A DNA stretch of 15,363 nucleotides, taken from contig JADFOC010000009.1 in assembly GCA_022563075.1 (NCBI GenBank), positions 1 through 15,363 of the forward strand, written 5' to 3'. The translations under genes and the position numbers were made by a program. The first letter of the stretch is position 1. Every line of letters starts with the position of its first letter. The notes beneath the pieces were generated by a model. That model saw only the letters and a list, made by a program, of their open reading frames with translations, was not told the DNA's origin and made no database searches. Of the stretch, positions 1 to 7,675 are shown piece after piece. This stretch comes from Pseudomonadota bacterium. Lineage in GTDB: Bacteria; Pseudomonadota; Gammaproteobacteria; Pseudomonadales; Pseudohongiellaceae.

Positions 1-359
1 TGCACTCTCTTTAGTGGTTGGATGACTTCCGTATTGCAGAAGACGCCGGATTTCAAGATGATATCGTGTAGCCTAATACTGTAGTGGATCGCCTTGGTGG
101 CTACATAGAGAAGCCACGCAATAAAAGTCAGGAGCAACAGCAGCAAGATCGCGGAGAGTAGACCGTAGGCTGTGAATAATACCGCCCGTAGCTCTGTCGA
201 TAACACGACTACCACTAGTGCCGCCAGCGCCAGGACGCCATAGAACACGAGTAATACTGTTAGCCTGATCAGTGCATATCCTTGATAGAGTGGGGTAAAA
301 CTTACGGTACTGGCTTGGGGCAGGCTGTCTACGGAAACTTCTTCGTTGGCAAAATCCAT
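1..359 (-). CDS. PH domain (bPH2/YdbS-like) membrane protein, 3' end cut off by window
   Basis: This is a minus-strand reading frame that is open to the left edge; only its first 119 codons are present. It starts MDFANEEVSVDSLPQ, an acidic N-terminus typical of YdbS-like proteins. Two hydrophobic segments follow (about residues 31-55 and 61-88), then the beginning of a bacterial PH domain, IHYSIRLHDIILKSGVF (about 91-107), and EVIQPLKRV. That layout (two TM helices, then a bPH2 domain whose first strand resembles 'YxLxxxxIxxxxGV') matches the DUF304/bPH2 family. Such proteins usually lie next to a second YdbT-like gene, which would be beyond the left edge. The frame is open upstream to a TGA at 462-464, with an alternative GTG at 434. 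I prefer the ATG at 359 because the family consensus begins there, although no strong ribosome binding site is visible. The family's molecular role is not well defined. Confidence 0.75.
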   Translation of the reverse strand, partial: MDFANEEVSVDSLPQASTVSFTPLYQGYALIRLTVLLVFYGVLALAALVVVVLSTELRAVLFTAYGLLSAILLLLLLTFIAWLLYVATKAIHYSIRLHDIILKSGVFCNTEVIQPLKRV

Positions 360-461
360 TCTTATTTTGGGTCCGGTTGTAGCATTAGTTTTGGAGTCGG
401 CGAAATCTACGGTATCGGTAATGGCGGAACTCACGCTGTGAGCTACTAAAATATCATAGTA

Positions 462-490
462 TCAATCAATAAATAGTCTCAATCAATAAA
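462..490. repeat. 12-bp direct repeat across the serine hydrolase stop codon
   Basis: TCAATCAATAAA occurs at 462-473 and again at 479-490. Read on the minus strand, the second copy carries the last codons and TGA stop of the serine hydrolase (TTT ATT GAT TGA), and the same 12 bases recur directly after the stop. It is probably a small slippage-type duplication. I see no evidence of function. Confidence 0.6.
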
Positions 491-1615
491 CAGGCGCCCA
501 ATATCCCTCAGGTTTCGATTGCCACCCAGGCAACCGCTAAGATTACAGGCTATTGCCACTACTACGTTCTGTTCGGGGTGCACCATGAACAAGGTGTTAC
601 CACCGACCGAGCCACCAGTATGCCCAACCCAGGCTCCATCTGGGGCAAACGCGACCCAGCCAAGCCCATAGTCTTGATCGGCAATGCTACCATCGGGAAG
701 CAGAGGTGGTGCCAGTAATAACTTCAGCGTCTCATCGGTAACGATGCCGCTATTGAATACGCCAAACCCAAATCGGACCAGATCAGAAGGTGTCGATAGA
801 AACCCGCCGCTGGACCATTTGTAACTATTATCCACGAAGGGCGCGTTGCGCAGCCGACCATCGGCGCGACGGGTGTATGCAGCCGCCCTATTTTCAATGA
901 TGTAGTCGGTGTGATCGGCGACGGTGTCGATCAGCTTTAACGGGCTCCAGACTCGATTGCGCATAAACGACAAAAATTCTTCACCACTGGCTTGCTGAAT
1001 AATCGCGCCGATCAGATTGTAGCCGTGGCTCGAATAGGAGTATTGTTCCCCCGGTATGAACAGCAGGGGATCATCTTCAAAAATTTCCAGGGCATCCACC
1101 ACATTGTCGTAGTGTTTGGTGATGAAATTGTCCGATCCATCGGGCAAGTAATGGCGGATGCCGGCTCGGTGAGAGGCCAGCAGTCGCAAAGTGATCTGGC
1201 CTTTTTCTTTAACGGGAAAATCGCTGACATAGTCTTGAATCGGCGCGTCCAAATCCAGTAAGCCCTGCTCCAGCAGCAACGCCATGGCTATAGATGTCAT
1301 CGATTTGGAGACGCTGCCGATGCGAAACTTGGTCAAGGTCGTCACCGGAATTCGGTGTTCAACATTGGCATAGCCGAAGCCTTCCGCCCAGATTAGTTCC
1401 TGATCGACACCGACGGCAATAGACACACCCGGTGCGCCATTATCGATCAATACCTGAATATGTTCGCGGGCTCGCTCGATGTCCGCCTGATAATTTGACG
1501 CCGCAGTGACAGTATCGAATCTCTGCAGGAAATCCGTTTGTGCGAGCGCAGAACCAGTTAAGGCAAACGTTAATGCAGTGACTAACAGAAAGCTGCTAAT
1601 GGAATCTTTTAACAT
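479..1615 (-). CDS. secreted serine hydrolase, beta-lactamase (class C/AmpC-like) fold
   Basis: The 378-residue protein begins with a Sec signal peptide (about 1-26, hydrophobic core 9-22, cleavage after ALA). It carries the three hallmark elements of the serine beta-lactamase/penicillin-binding superfamily: SVSK at 101-104 (Ser101 nucleophile, Lys104), a Y-S-S element at 194-196 (second motif) and HTGG at 332-335 (third motif, in place of KTG). HTGG and YSS are typical of the esterase, peptidase and LACTB-like branches rather than true cephalosporinases, so it is most likely a periplasmic esterase or peptidase. The length is normal for the family and no lesion is seen. A GAGG ribosome binding site lies about six bases upstream of the ATG. 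It follows the molybdopterin gene by 136 bp on the same strand. Its substrate cannot be told from sequence, and antibiotic hydrolysis should not be assumed. Confidence 0.9.
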   Translation of the reverse strand: MLKDSISSFLLVTALTFALTGSALAQTDFLQRFDTVTAASNYQADIERAREHIQVLIDNGAPGVSIAVGVDQELIWAEGFGYANVEHRIPVTTLTKFRIGSVSKSMTSIAMALLLEQGLLDLDAPIQDYVSDFPVKEKGQITLRLLASHRAGIRHYLPDGSDNFITKHYDNVVDALEIFEDDPLLFIPGEQYSYSSHGYNLIGAIIQQASGEEFLSFMRNRVWSPLKLIDTVADHTDYIIENRAAAYTRRADGRLRNAPFVDNSYKWSSGGFLSTPSDLVRFGFGVFNSGIVTDETLKLLLAPPLLPDGSIADQDYGLGWVAFAPDGAWVGHTGGSVGGNTLFMVHPEQNVVVAIACNLSGCLGGNRNLRDIGRLFID

Positions 1616-1673
1616 AAGCGCCTCGGCACTCTAAAGTTCTTTGGATTGTCGATAATACAGGCAATGGGTAAAT

Positions 1674-1688
1674 AGGCAGGTGCTGCCT
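1674..1688 (-). terminator. weak hairpin after the molybdopterin subunit gene
   Basis: AGGCAG-GTG-CTGCCT forms a perfect 6-bp stem with a 3-base loop, about 64 bp past the stop of the molybdopterin subunit. On the minus strand it is followed by ATTT, so the U tract is poor. It could be a weak terminator or chance. Confidence 0.25.
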
Positions 1689-1751
1689 CTGAAATAAATT
1701 GCCATTTGCTTTTCAGTTCAATTTCCTTATCGGCTTTCGATCTGAGTTTTT

Positions 1752-4166
1752 CTAGAGGGTATTTGTCTGCAGCGGTTTATGGGATTGTGGCCGGCCGCTG
1801 GCAGCGTTGATGATCATGTCGGCGGTCACCGGTACACGATTGAAATAGTGACCACCCATGGCATCGGATATCGCACATAACAGTGCCGCCGCAGCACAAC
1901 CCTGGATGGGTTCACCGATACCCTTGGCACCAACAGGATTTTGCGGGTCCGGTATATCGATGGCGGCCCAGTCCATGGTGGTTTCCACATCCAGATAGGT
2001 GGGCGGCTTGGATTGATGCAGAGAGACATTGGCAGGCAGTCCATTTTGCGGATCGTAGGCATGGCGCTCGAAACCTGCCATGCCAAAACCCATGATGGCG
2101 GCGCCCTTAATCTGGACCTCAAGTCCGCGTGGATGCAGCACCGTGCCGCAATCGGCCACACCCAAATAATCGAGAATGACGTATTTTCCAGTTTCCAGAT
2201 CCAGTTCTATCTGGATGAATCCTGCCGCCAAGGCCGGCACCGTGCCCTCTTTTTCCAGGTTGTCCTTGGCCACGCCAATCAAGCCGGTCCCCGCTAAAGC
2301 AGCCACCGATGTACTGGTCATCGAATTGATATCTTCCGGTACGTATTGACCGCTGTATTTGCCACCCAATTCGATCGCCCGGCTCGCGGCCGCGGCATAG
2401 GTGATAAAGATATTGGGATCAGATTTAAGAAATACCCGCTCCTCCGAGATATCGTAGTCTTCCGGCGACCCACCCAGATCGATGGCCGCAATCTCCAATA
2501 GTTTTTCCAGGGCATCGATGGCAGCGACATAATTGGTGCGGGTCATGGTGAATGAAGTATTGCTGCCGAACTGTCCCAGGTTCCAGGGTAAATGCCGGCG
2601 GCTGTCGCCGCGTTCAATCACACAGTTATCCCAGTTGTATTTCAGTACTTCGGCTGCCACCCGAGAAGTACTGCTGTGAGAATAGGTGCCTAGATTACCG
2701 ACGCCGGTATGAATGTGCAATTTGCCGTCGGGCAATATTCTCACCAACCCGTCGAAGCCATTGCTGCCGGCGGAATGGTAGGCCTGGCCGACGCCGACAC
2801 CAATCACCTTGCTGCCATTGCGTCGGCCGCTCTGTGCTCGCTTGGCTTCCCAGTCAAACTGTGCAGCGCCGCGGCTTAAGGCCGCAGACAGATGGGAGCT
2901 GGTAATGGCTCCCTGGAGAGCGCCATATTTCGCGTCATTTCCCGGTGCGTTGATGCGGCGTATCGCCAGCGGATCCAGCCCAAGTGCTCTGGCCGCCTTA
3001 TCCATTAGCGGTTCAATCGCCGCGGCAAGCTGATTCTGGCCGGGTCCGCGTTGGGGACCCTTAAAAGGCGTATTAGTGAATACGGGGATGCCGCGATAAC
3101 GCATTGCCAGGGGTGTGTACACCAGGGTAAGGGCATCGCCTGCCGACAGCCAATCGGAAAATCCGGCGTTGGCGCCATTGTCCTGCACGATGAAGAGATC
3201 CACCGCGGTGATGCGCCCGTCTTCTCGAAATCCCATTTTTACACGGCCTTGGAAGCCATGCCGCGCCGAACCGATGTAGTATTCTTCTTCGCGACTGATG
3301 CGCAGCATCACCGGTCGGCCAGTTAAACGCGACAGGTGGGCTGGAATCGACATGGTGGGGTAGGGTCCACCCTTGGAGCCGAAGCCGCCACCGCAATATT
3401 CGGCGATGAACACCAGGTCCTCAGGATCGATACCGATATAACTGGCTAATCCCGGAACCGGAAAACTCTGACTTTGACTGGAGCCATACACAAAACACTT
3501 CCCATTTTCCCAGTAAGAGAGCACAGAACGCGGTTCCATAGAATGGTGCGAATGACTGGCCGTGACAAAACTTTCATCCAGTGTATACGCGGCCTCGGCG
3601 AAACCTGCTTCCACATCACCGATGCTCCATTCTCTTACCGCTTCGCCTAAGGGCAGTCGGTTTTCGCCGGCCTCGGTAAATTCTTCTCGTGACCACTTAA
3701 CAGTTTTTATGTCTTCCCGCAGCGAAGAATTGCCCACGTTACCCTGGGTGCGCGCGTTGTCTCCATCAGGATGCAGACTGGTCAACGGGTCCACACAGAA
3801 GGGCAATGGTTCGAACTCGAAATTGATCGCCTGGATAGCATCTTCCGCGGTTTGTTCATCGACTGCCGCTACTGCCAATATTGGATCGCCAACGTAACTG
3901 GGTTCATTGGTGAGAATTGGGTTCTGCACACCCGGCATGACCGGGACATCGTCGGCGGTAAGCACCGCCACCACGCCGTCGATCTTCAATGCGGCAGCCA
4001 CATCGAGCCGGTGCACGCGCGCGTGAGGAATGGGACTGGTTAGCAAGCGCGCATAGAGCATGCCTTCCGCGCGAAAGTCTTCGGCATACTTGGCTTTTCC
4101 TGTCACCTTGCCGTGAATGTCCGGTGGCGTGAAGTTTTTACCAATCAATGTGTAAGCCATAGCCAT
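1752..4166 (-). CDS. xanthine dehydrogenase-family molybdopterin-binding (large) subunit, orphan
   Basis: This 804-residue protein is a molybdenum hydroxylase large subunit. The N-terminal aldehyde oxidase/xanthine dehydrogenase a/b-hammerhead domain starts at GKVTGKAKYAEDF (19-31). Cofactor-binding motifs follow: GGGFGSKGG (259-267), PQRGPGQNQ (371-379), GVGNLGTYSHSS (488-499) and, near the C-terminus, GAKGIGEPI (747-755), whose Glu752 aligns with the catalytic glutamate of the family. The family hydroxylates heterocycles or aldehydes with water as oxygen source. There is no Tat signal, so a cytoplasmic location is likely. Enzymes of this family normally need a [2Fe-2S] subunit and often a FAD subunit; neither is adjacent. 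The form I CODH loop (AYxCSFR) is absent, so it is not CO dehydrogenase. Two ATGs (4166 and 4160) compete; the second is better placed behind GGGA. Substrate unknown. Confidence 0.9.
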   Translation of the reverse strand: MAMAYTLIGKNFTPPDIHGKVTGKAKYAEDFRAEGMLYARLLTSPIPHARVHRLDVAAALKIDGVVAVLTADDVPVMPGVQNPILTNEPSYVGDPILAVAAVDEQTAEDAIQAINFEFEPLPFCVDPLTSLHPDGDNARTQGNVGNSSLREDIKTVKWSREEFTEAGENRLPLGEAVREWSIGDVEAGFAEAAYTLDESFVTASHSHHSMEPRSVLSYWENGKCFVYGSSQSQSFPVPGLASYIGIDPEDLVFIAEYCGGGFGSKGGPYPTMSIPAHLSRLTGRPVMLRISREEEYYIGSARHGFQGRVKMGFREDGRITAVDLFIVQDNGANAGFSDWLSAGDALTLVYTPLAMRYRGIPVFTNTPFKGPQRGPGQNQLAAAIEPLMDKAARALGLDPLAIRRINAPGNDAKYGALQGAITSSHLSAALSRGAAQFDWEAKRAQSGRRNGSKVIGVGVGQAYHSAGSNGFDGLVRILPDGKLHIHTGVGNLGTYSHSSTSRVAAEVLKYNWDNCVIERGDSRRHLPWNLGQFGSNTSFTMTRTNYVAAIDALEKLLEIAAIDLGGSPEDYDISEERVFLKSDPNIFITYAAAASRAIELGGKYSGQYVPEDINSMTSTSVAALAGTGLIGVAKDNLEKEGTVPALAAGFIQIELDLETGKYVILDYLGVADCGTVLHPRGLEVQIKGAAIMGFGMAGFERHAYDPQNGLPANVSLHQSKPPTYLDVETTMDWAAIDIPDPQNPVGAKGIGEPIQGCAAAALLCAISDAMGGHYFNRVPVTADMIINAASGRPQSHKPLQTNTL

Positions 4167-4189
4167 TCCCGGTTATTGGAGTCACCGTC

Positions 4190-4218
4190 AGCATAATTCC
4201 CTGATTGTCTATTGTCCA
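4190..4218 (-). promoter_or_regulatory. candidate sigma-70 promoter for the molybdopterin subunit gene
   Basis: On the minus strand, TGGACA (4213-4218, five of six bases of the -35 consensus) is followed after 17 bp by TATGCT (4190-4195, four of six of the -10). Transcription would start near 4183, just upstream of the ATG pair, between the hairpin terminator and the gene. Found by eye only. Confidence 0.4.
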
Positions 4219-4281
4219 TGCAGTTTGGCATAAGTTTGTGACCAGCAGGGAGCTTCAAAACTACTGGGCTGAAACGACGTG

Positions 4282-4316
4282 AAAAAAAGGGGACACACTT
4301 ACGTGTGTCCCCTTTT
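4282..4316 (-). terminator. strong rho-independent terminator or dispersed hairpin after the TonB receptor gene
   Basis: AAAAGGGGACACAC (4285-4298), loop TTAC, and GTGTGTCCCCTTTT (4303-4316) form a perfect 14-bp stem with a 4-base loop. On the minus strand the hairpin ends in a run of seven T (complement of A4282-4288), the classic terminator signature, about 57 bp past the receptor's stop codon. The flanking A and T runs allow weaker action in the other direction too. The GGGGACACAC core resembles short dispersed palindromes found in many gammaproteobacterial genomes, so this copy may be a REP-like element serving as a terminator. Confidence 0.75.
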
Positions 4317-4373
4317 GATTTGCTGTGACTGATCTAAGCACTTCCAGTGACCAGACCAACCCGATCCATCGAC

Positions 4374-7148
4374 TTAGAAGTTGACGCGGATCTTGGCGTA
4401 GTAGAACGCTCCTTCGATGCCCCAGGGTGTGGATCCATCGAAGGTGTTACCTGATCCGATAGTGCCGTCCAGGTTGTCGATATCGATTGCACCTTCTTCG
4501 TCGAAGACGTTGTTGGCGCCGACGATGACCGTGTAGTTCTCATTAAACGTATACGCGACTTCAACATCGAAGATGTTCTCGCCATCGTAGCAGTTATCAC
4601 GGAACAGCCCTCGCCCACAGTCGATGGTGAATCCTGTACCTTTGGCACCACGGGCAGTTGGGTCGCCAGACCAGCTACTGTTCACCCAGTCATCATAGAC
4701 GCTCAGACGTGCCAGGAAGCGGAAGTTATTGTAGAAGTGGTTGTAGGTAAATACGCCGCGGTTATGCGGGTTGAACTCTTCCAGGTCAACTACTCGGTTA
4801 CGACTCACTTCTGAACCCGCATTATCCACCTCGGTTTCAGTCCAGTTCCAAGCTGCCACCAGGCTACCCGTACCCATATCGCCCCAGTCCAGATTCCAGG
4901 TTCCAACGAGGTCGACACCGGTTGTAGTGGTTTCGAAATCGTTGGTATAAAAGGAAACAGAGTTGAGGTCGGCTGCGCCAGGCACGCCAAGTTCCTGTAA
5001 GCACAGGGCCAGGTTACCGGCAGGATTCGCTCTGGCACCCGGGCAATTTACGCCAGCAGGAACCGGCAGGCCGCCAATGACGATGGAACCAGTCTGTGAG
5101 ATACGGTCATCAATATTGATGTTGAAGTAATCCACAGTCACATTGATATCCGGAGTCACATCCCAGACGAATCCCAGCGAGAAGTTGGTTGATTCCTCTG
5201 GTTCCAGAGCCTCACCACCCAGGAACACTGCAATCGGGTTGGAAGGTGGAATCTGACCGCGTTGCTGCAATTCACCATCGATAGTGATGGTGGATACTTT
5301 GGTCACATTCTCCTGGCCCGGTGTTGGCGCTCGGAAACCCGTGTTGTAGGAAGCACGCAGCATCAATTGATCGGTGATGCGATAGCGGCCGGCAATCTTA
5401 TAGTTGGTAGTAGTACCAAAACTTTCGAAGTCTTCGAACCTTATTGCGATAGCGCCGGTGAATGCTTCGGTGAGATCTGCTTCCGCTTCGCCATAAACTG
5501 CGTAGTTTGCACGACCCCATATACCGGCTTGTTGTGGGCTGAAACCGGCGAAACCATGCGCACCAATACTTAGATTTGGCAGCGGCGTAACCCCATCGCT
5601 GTAGAAGTTATTGCCGATCGTGTTCTGAAACGCATAATCGCCGGCCTTCCAGGACGCTTCTTCGCCGATAATGGTTTCGAAGCGCTCATCACGCCACTCG
5701 CCACCGAAGGCGAGGCTCAGGTCGGAGGCAAAGCCGTCCACCGGCATCACGTACACAAAGTCCGCGTTGACATTGGTTTCAGACTGGACATAGGAGCCGA
5801 TGTCAAAATCTCGCTGCAGTGCACCATTGATAATACCGTTGGGTCCATTCGAGGGGTTCCAGGTATTGTTGAGGAAGAACGACACCTTGTTGCGACCGTA
5901 GCTGGCACTGAAGTCATAAGTGAGATTCGAGCTGAAGTCGCCACGAATACCCACCACCAGGCTGGCATCTTTCAATTGACCCCCGAATTGAGGCGTATAA
6001 CCACCAGGCAGAAGCTGATTCAACACCCAGCAGTTGCCAGGCAAGGCATTCAGCGCCGCTTCGTCGGCCGCTACTACGGCTGCATCGAGCAGCACACCAT
6101 TGCCGCCGGAACCTGGACTAGTCAGAGCTGGGCAATTAGAGGTAATGCCAGTTTGTCCTGGTGCGATATTGGTATCTACAATGGCTCGTATGCTGCCATT
6201 GGTGAATACACCGCTGCGAGAATTCGGATTACGGAAAAAGAAGCCGCCTTCGGTTTCACGTTGACCGTAGTTACCGAAAGCATAGACTTCCTGAGTGTCA
6301 GATAATTCGATTCCGGAGTTAATGAATACGTTCCAGTTATCAATATACTCAGGACCACCCCAGATTTGAGCATAGGGTTGTCGAACACTTGCTCTCTGAG
6401 CGGCATTGCCGCTGGCAATCAACGTAGTAGCATCGGTGCGCTGGGTAGAACGGCTGGTAGCGTCCTGTTCCATCCAGGAGCCGGTAATATTGATGAAACC
6501 GTCATCGCCCAGTGGCAGGCCGATGTTACCCATAAACTGGGTCAGGCCGCCGTCGCCTTCAGCGTATTCGCCGCTGCGGGCTTCAAAAGAAAAACCGTCG
6601 GCCGCGTCTTTCAGCACGAAGTTAATGACGCCAGCGATGGCATCTGAACCGTACTGGGCTGCAGCACCGTCGCGCAGGATTTCAGTGCGTTTGAAGGCCA
6701 TTGCCGGGATAGCTGAAATGTCAGCGCCCTGAGAGCCAGCCGCCAGCGAACCACCCAGTTCGGCGATTACACCCGAACGATGGCGGCGCTTGCCGTTTAC
6801 CAGGATAAGAATATTATCCGGTGGCAGGCCACGCAGATTGGCTGGACGTACTAAGGTGGCGGCATCAGAAATCGAATGCCTGACCACATTGTAGGAAGGC
6901 ACTGAAGTTCTCAACATATCGTCGAGATCCGAGTAGCCCATGTTCATGAACTCGTCGCCACTGATGACATCCACCGGCACCGAGCTGTCGGATGCACTGC
7001 GCTGTGGACGTCGTGAGCCGATGGTTATTATTTCTTCGATGAGCTCGTCCGCTTGCTGTGCCAGCACCATCGGGGCAAATCCCGGGGCCAGCATGCCAAG
7101 CGCAATCGCAGGTATTAAAACCCTTGCTTTCTTAGTTCGTGTAAACAT
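4374..7148 (-). CDS. TonB-dependent outer-membrane receptor
   Basis: This 924-residue receptor is a 22-strand outer-membrane barrel of the type that imports ligands using TonB/ExbBD energy. It has a signal peptide (1-30, cleavage VLA/QQ), a TonB-box-like stretch (IEEIITIG, about 37-44), a plug domain (about 50-180) with the conserved LRGLPPDNILILVNGKRRH and DGAAAQYGSDAIAGVINF signatures, then the beta-barrel, ending in KIRVNF with the C-terminal phenylalanine recognised by the BAM complex. The frame is open further upstream, to an ATG at 7250, but the start at 7148 is chosen because it has a GGGGGA ribosome binding site six bases away and opens directly onto the signal peptide. The ligand is unknown; no siderophore, sugar or vitamin genes are next to it. 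A strong terminator follows, so it is probably transcribed alone. Confidence 0.93.
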   Translation of the reverse strand: MFTRTKKARVLIPAIALGMLAPGFAPMVLAQQADELIEEIITIGSRRPQRSASDSSVPVDVISGDEFMNMGYSDLDDMLRTSVPSYNVVRHSISDAATLVRPANLRGLPPDNILILVNGKRRHRSGVIAELGGSLAAGSQGADISAIPAMAFKRTEILRDGAAAQYGSDAIAGVINFVLKDAADGFSFEARSGEYAEGDGGLTQFMGNIGLPLGDDGFINITGSWMEQDATSRSTQRTDATTLIASGNAAQRASVRQPYAQIWGGPEYIDNWNVFINSGIELSDTQEVYAFGNYGQRETEGGFFFRNPNSRSGVFTNGSIRAIVDTNIAPGQTGITSNCPALTSPGSGGNGVLLDAAVVAADEAALNALPGNCWVLNQLLPGGYTPQFGGQLKDASLVVGIRGDFSSNLTYDFSASYGRNKVSFFLNNTWNPSNGPNGIINGALQRDFDIGSYVQSETNVNADFVYVMPVDGFASDLSLAFGGEWRDERFETIIGEEASWKAGDYAFQNTIGNNFYSDGVTPLPNLSIGAHGFAGFSPQQAGIWGRANYAVYGEAEADLTEAFTGAIAIRFEDFESFGTTTNYKIAGRYRITDQLMLRASYNTGFRAPTPGQENVTKVSTITIDGELQQRGQIPPSNPIAVFLGGEALEPEESTNFSLGFVWDVTPDINVTVDYFNINIDDRISQTGSIVIGGLPVPAGVNCPGARANPAGNLALCLQELGVPGAADLNSVSFYTNDFETTTTGVDLVGTWNLDWGDMGTGSLVAAWNWTETEVDNAGSEVSRNRVVDLEEFNPHNRGVFTYNHFYNNFRFLARLSVYDDWVNSSWSGDPTARGAKGTGFTIDCGRGLFRDNCYDGENIFDVEVAYTFNENYTVIVGANNVFDEEGAIDIDNLDGTIGSGNTFDGSTPWGIEGAFYYAKIRVNF

Positions 7149-7675
7149 TAAATTCCCCCTTGAATAAAGAATATTTGGCTTAAAGTTGTAAGCAGTTGGG
7201 TTGACGCGGCGCCGAGATAGGATTGCTGACTCCATTGTTAGGAATATCAAGCGCGCGAGCGTTTATCAAGCATAAAAGTCCGTGCCATAAAAGTCTATAT
7301 CCCATGCACAAAAATGGGGCAAATGTGCCTTTAAAGTGCAAAATATGCCGTAATTTCGAAAGAAGGGGTGCTTGAAACGTCGAAAATCCCGAATTTAAGT
7401 TCAAAGATGTTCCTAAAAAGTAATAACTGCTCCCTTTCCGATTTGGGGAAAGTACAGCATGCCCCGGGTATTGATCCAAAACGGATGAAAATTAGTGGCA
7501 TAACACTCCTTGTTGGAAAAGATCTGGTTGCGCTTGACCGGTACCTGGTTCCCTGGCCAGCTTTCGAGAACCCCGATAAAAATCAATGAATTAAGCCGGG
7601 CGCATACGCGCGATAAGGAGTAAGCTGAGTACTAGCGGCTTAATGTAGCCCAATAATGCGGCGCCAGGTTATCTC
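7149..7675. other. intergenic region between divergent TonB receptor and redoxin genes
   Basis: These 527 bp separate divergently transcribed genes. The part next to the receptor holds its ribosome binding site and the candidate promoter with direct repeats. A small inverted repeat, CTTTCC/GGAAAG (7434-7439 and 7447-7452, 7-base loop), has no U tract. AAGGAG at 7615-7620 looks like a ribosome binding site but no start codon follows at a usable distance. No believable coding frame was found on either strand. Confidence 0.6.
7241..7295 (-). promoter_or_regulatory. candidate promoter with tandem direct repeat upstream of the TonB receptor gene
   Basis: On the minus strand, TTGATA (7264-7269) and TATTCC (7241-7246) are separated by exactly 17 bp, giving a likely start near 7234 and a leader of about 86 bases. 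Directly upstream of this -35 lie two identical 10-mers, GACTTTTATG (7286-7295 and 7271-7280), 5 bp apart, at about -37 to -61. Tandem repeats abutting the -35 are the arrangement expected for an activator site. The regulator is unknown, and the -10 matches only three bases of the consensus. Confidence 0.35.

Noticed and set aside
1752..4166. Form I carbon monoxide dehydrogenase (CoxL)
   Set aside because: The diagnostic AYxCSFR active-site loop is missing; the loop here reads PQRGPGQNQ, and coxS and coxM are absent.
7149..7250. Longer TonB receptor N-terminus starting at the ATG at 7250
   Set aside because: The extra 34 residues would precede the signal peptide, whereas the ATG at 7148 has a GGGGGA ribosome binding site and opens directly on the signal sequence.
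7434..7452. CTTTCC/GGAAAG inverted repeat as a terminator or operator
   Set aside because: A 6-bp stem without a U tract, far from either gene's end. It could easily arise by chance in this stretch.
7180..7479. 99-codon minus-strand frame upstream of the TonB receptor
   Set aside because: It covers the candidate promoter region, has irregular composition and no recognisable domain. It is better explained as non-coding.
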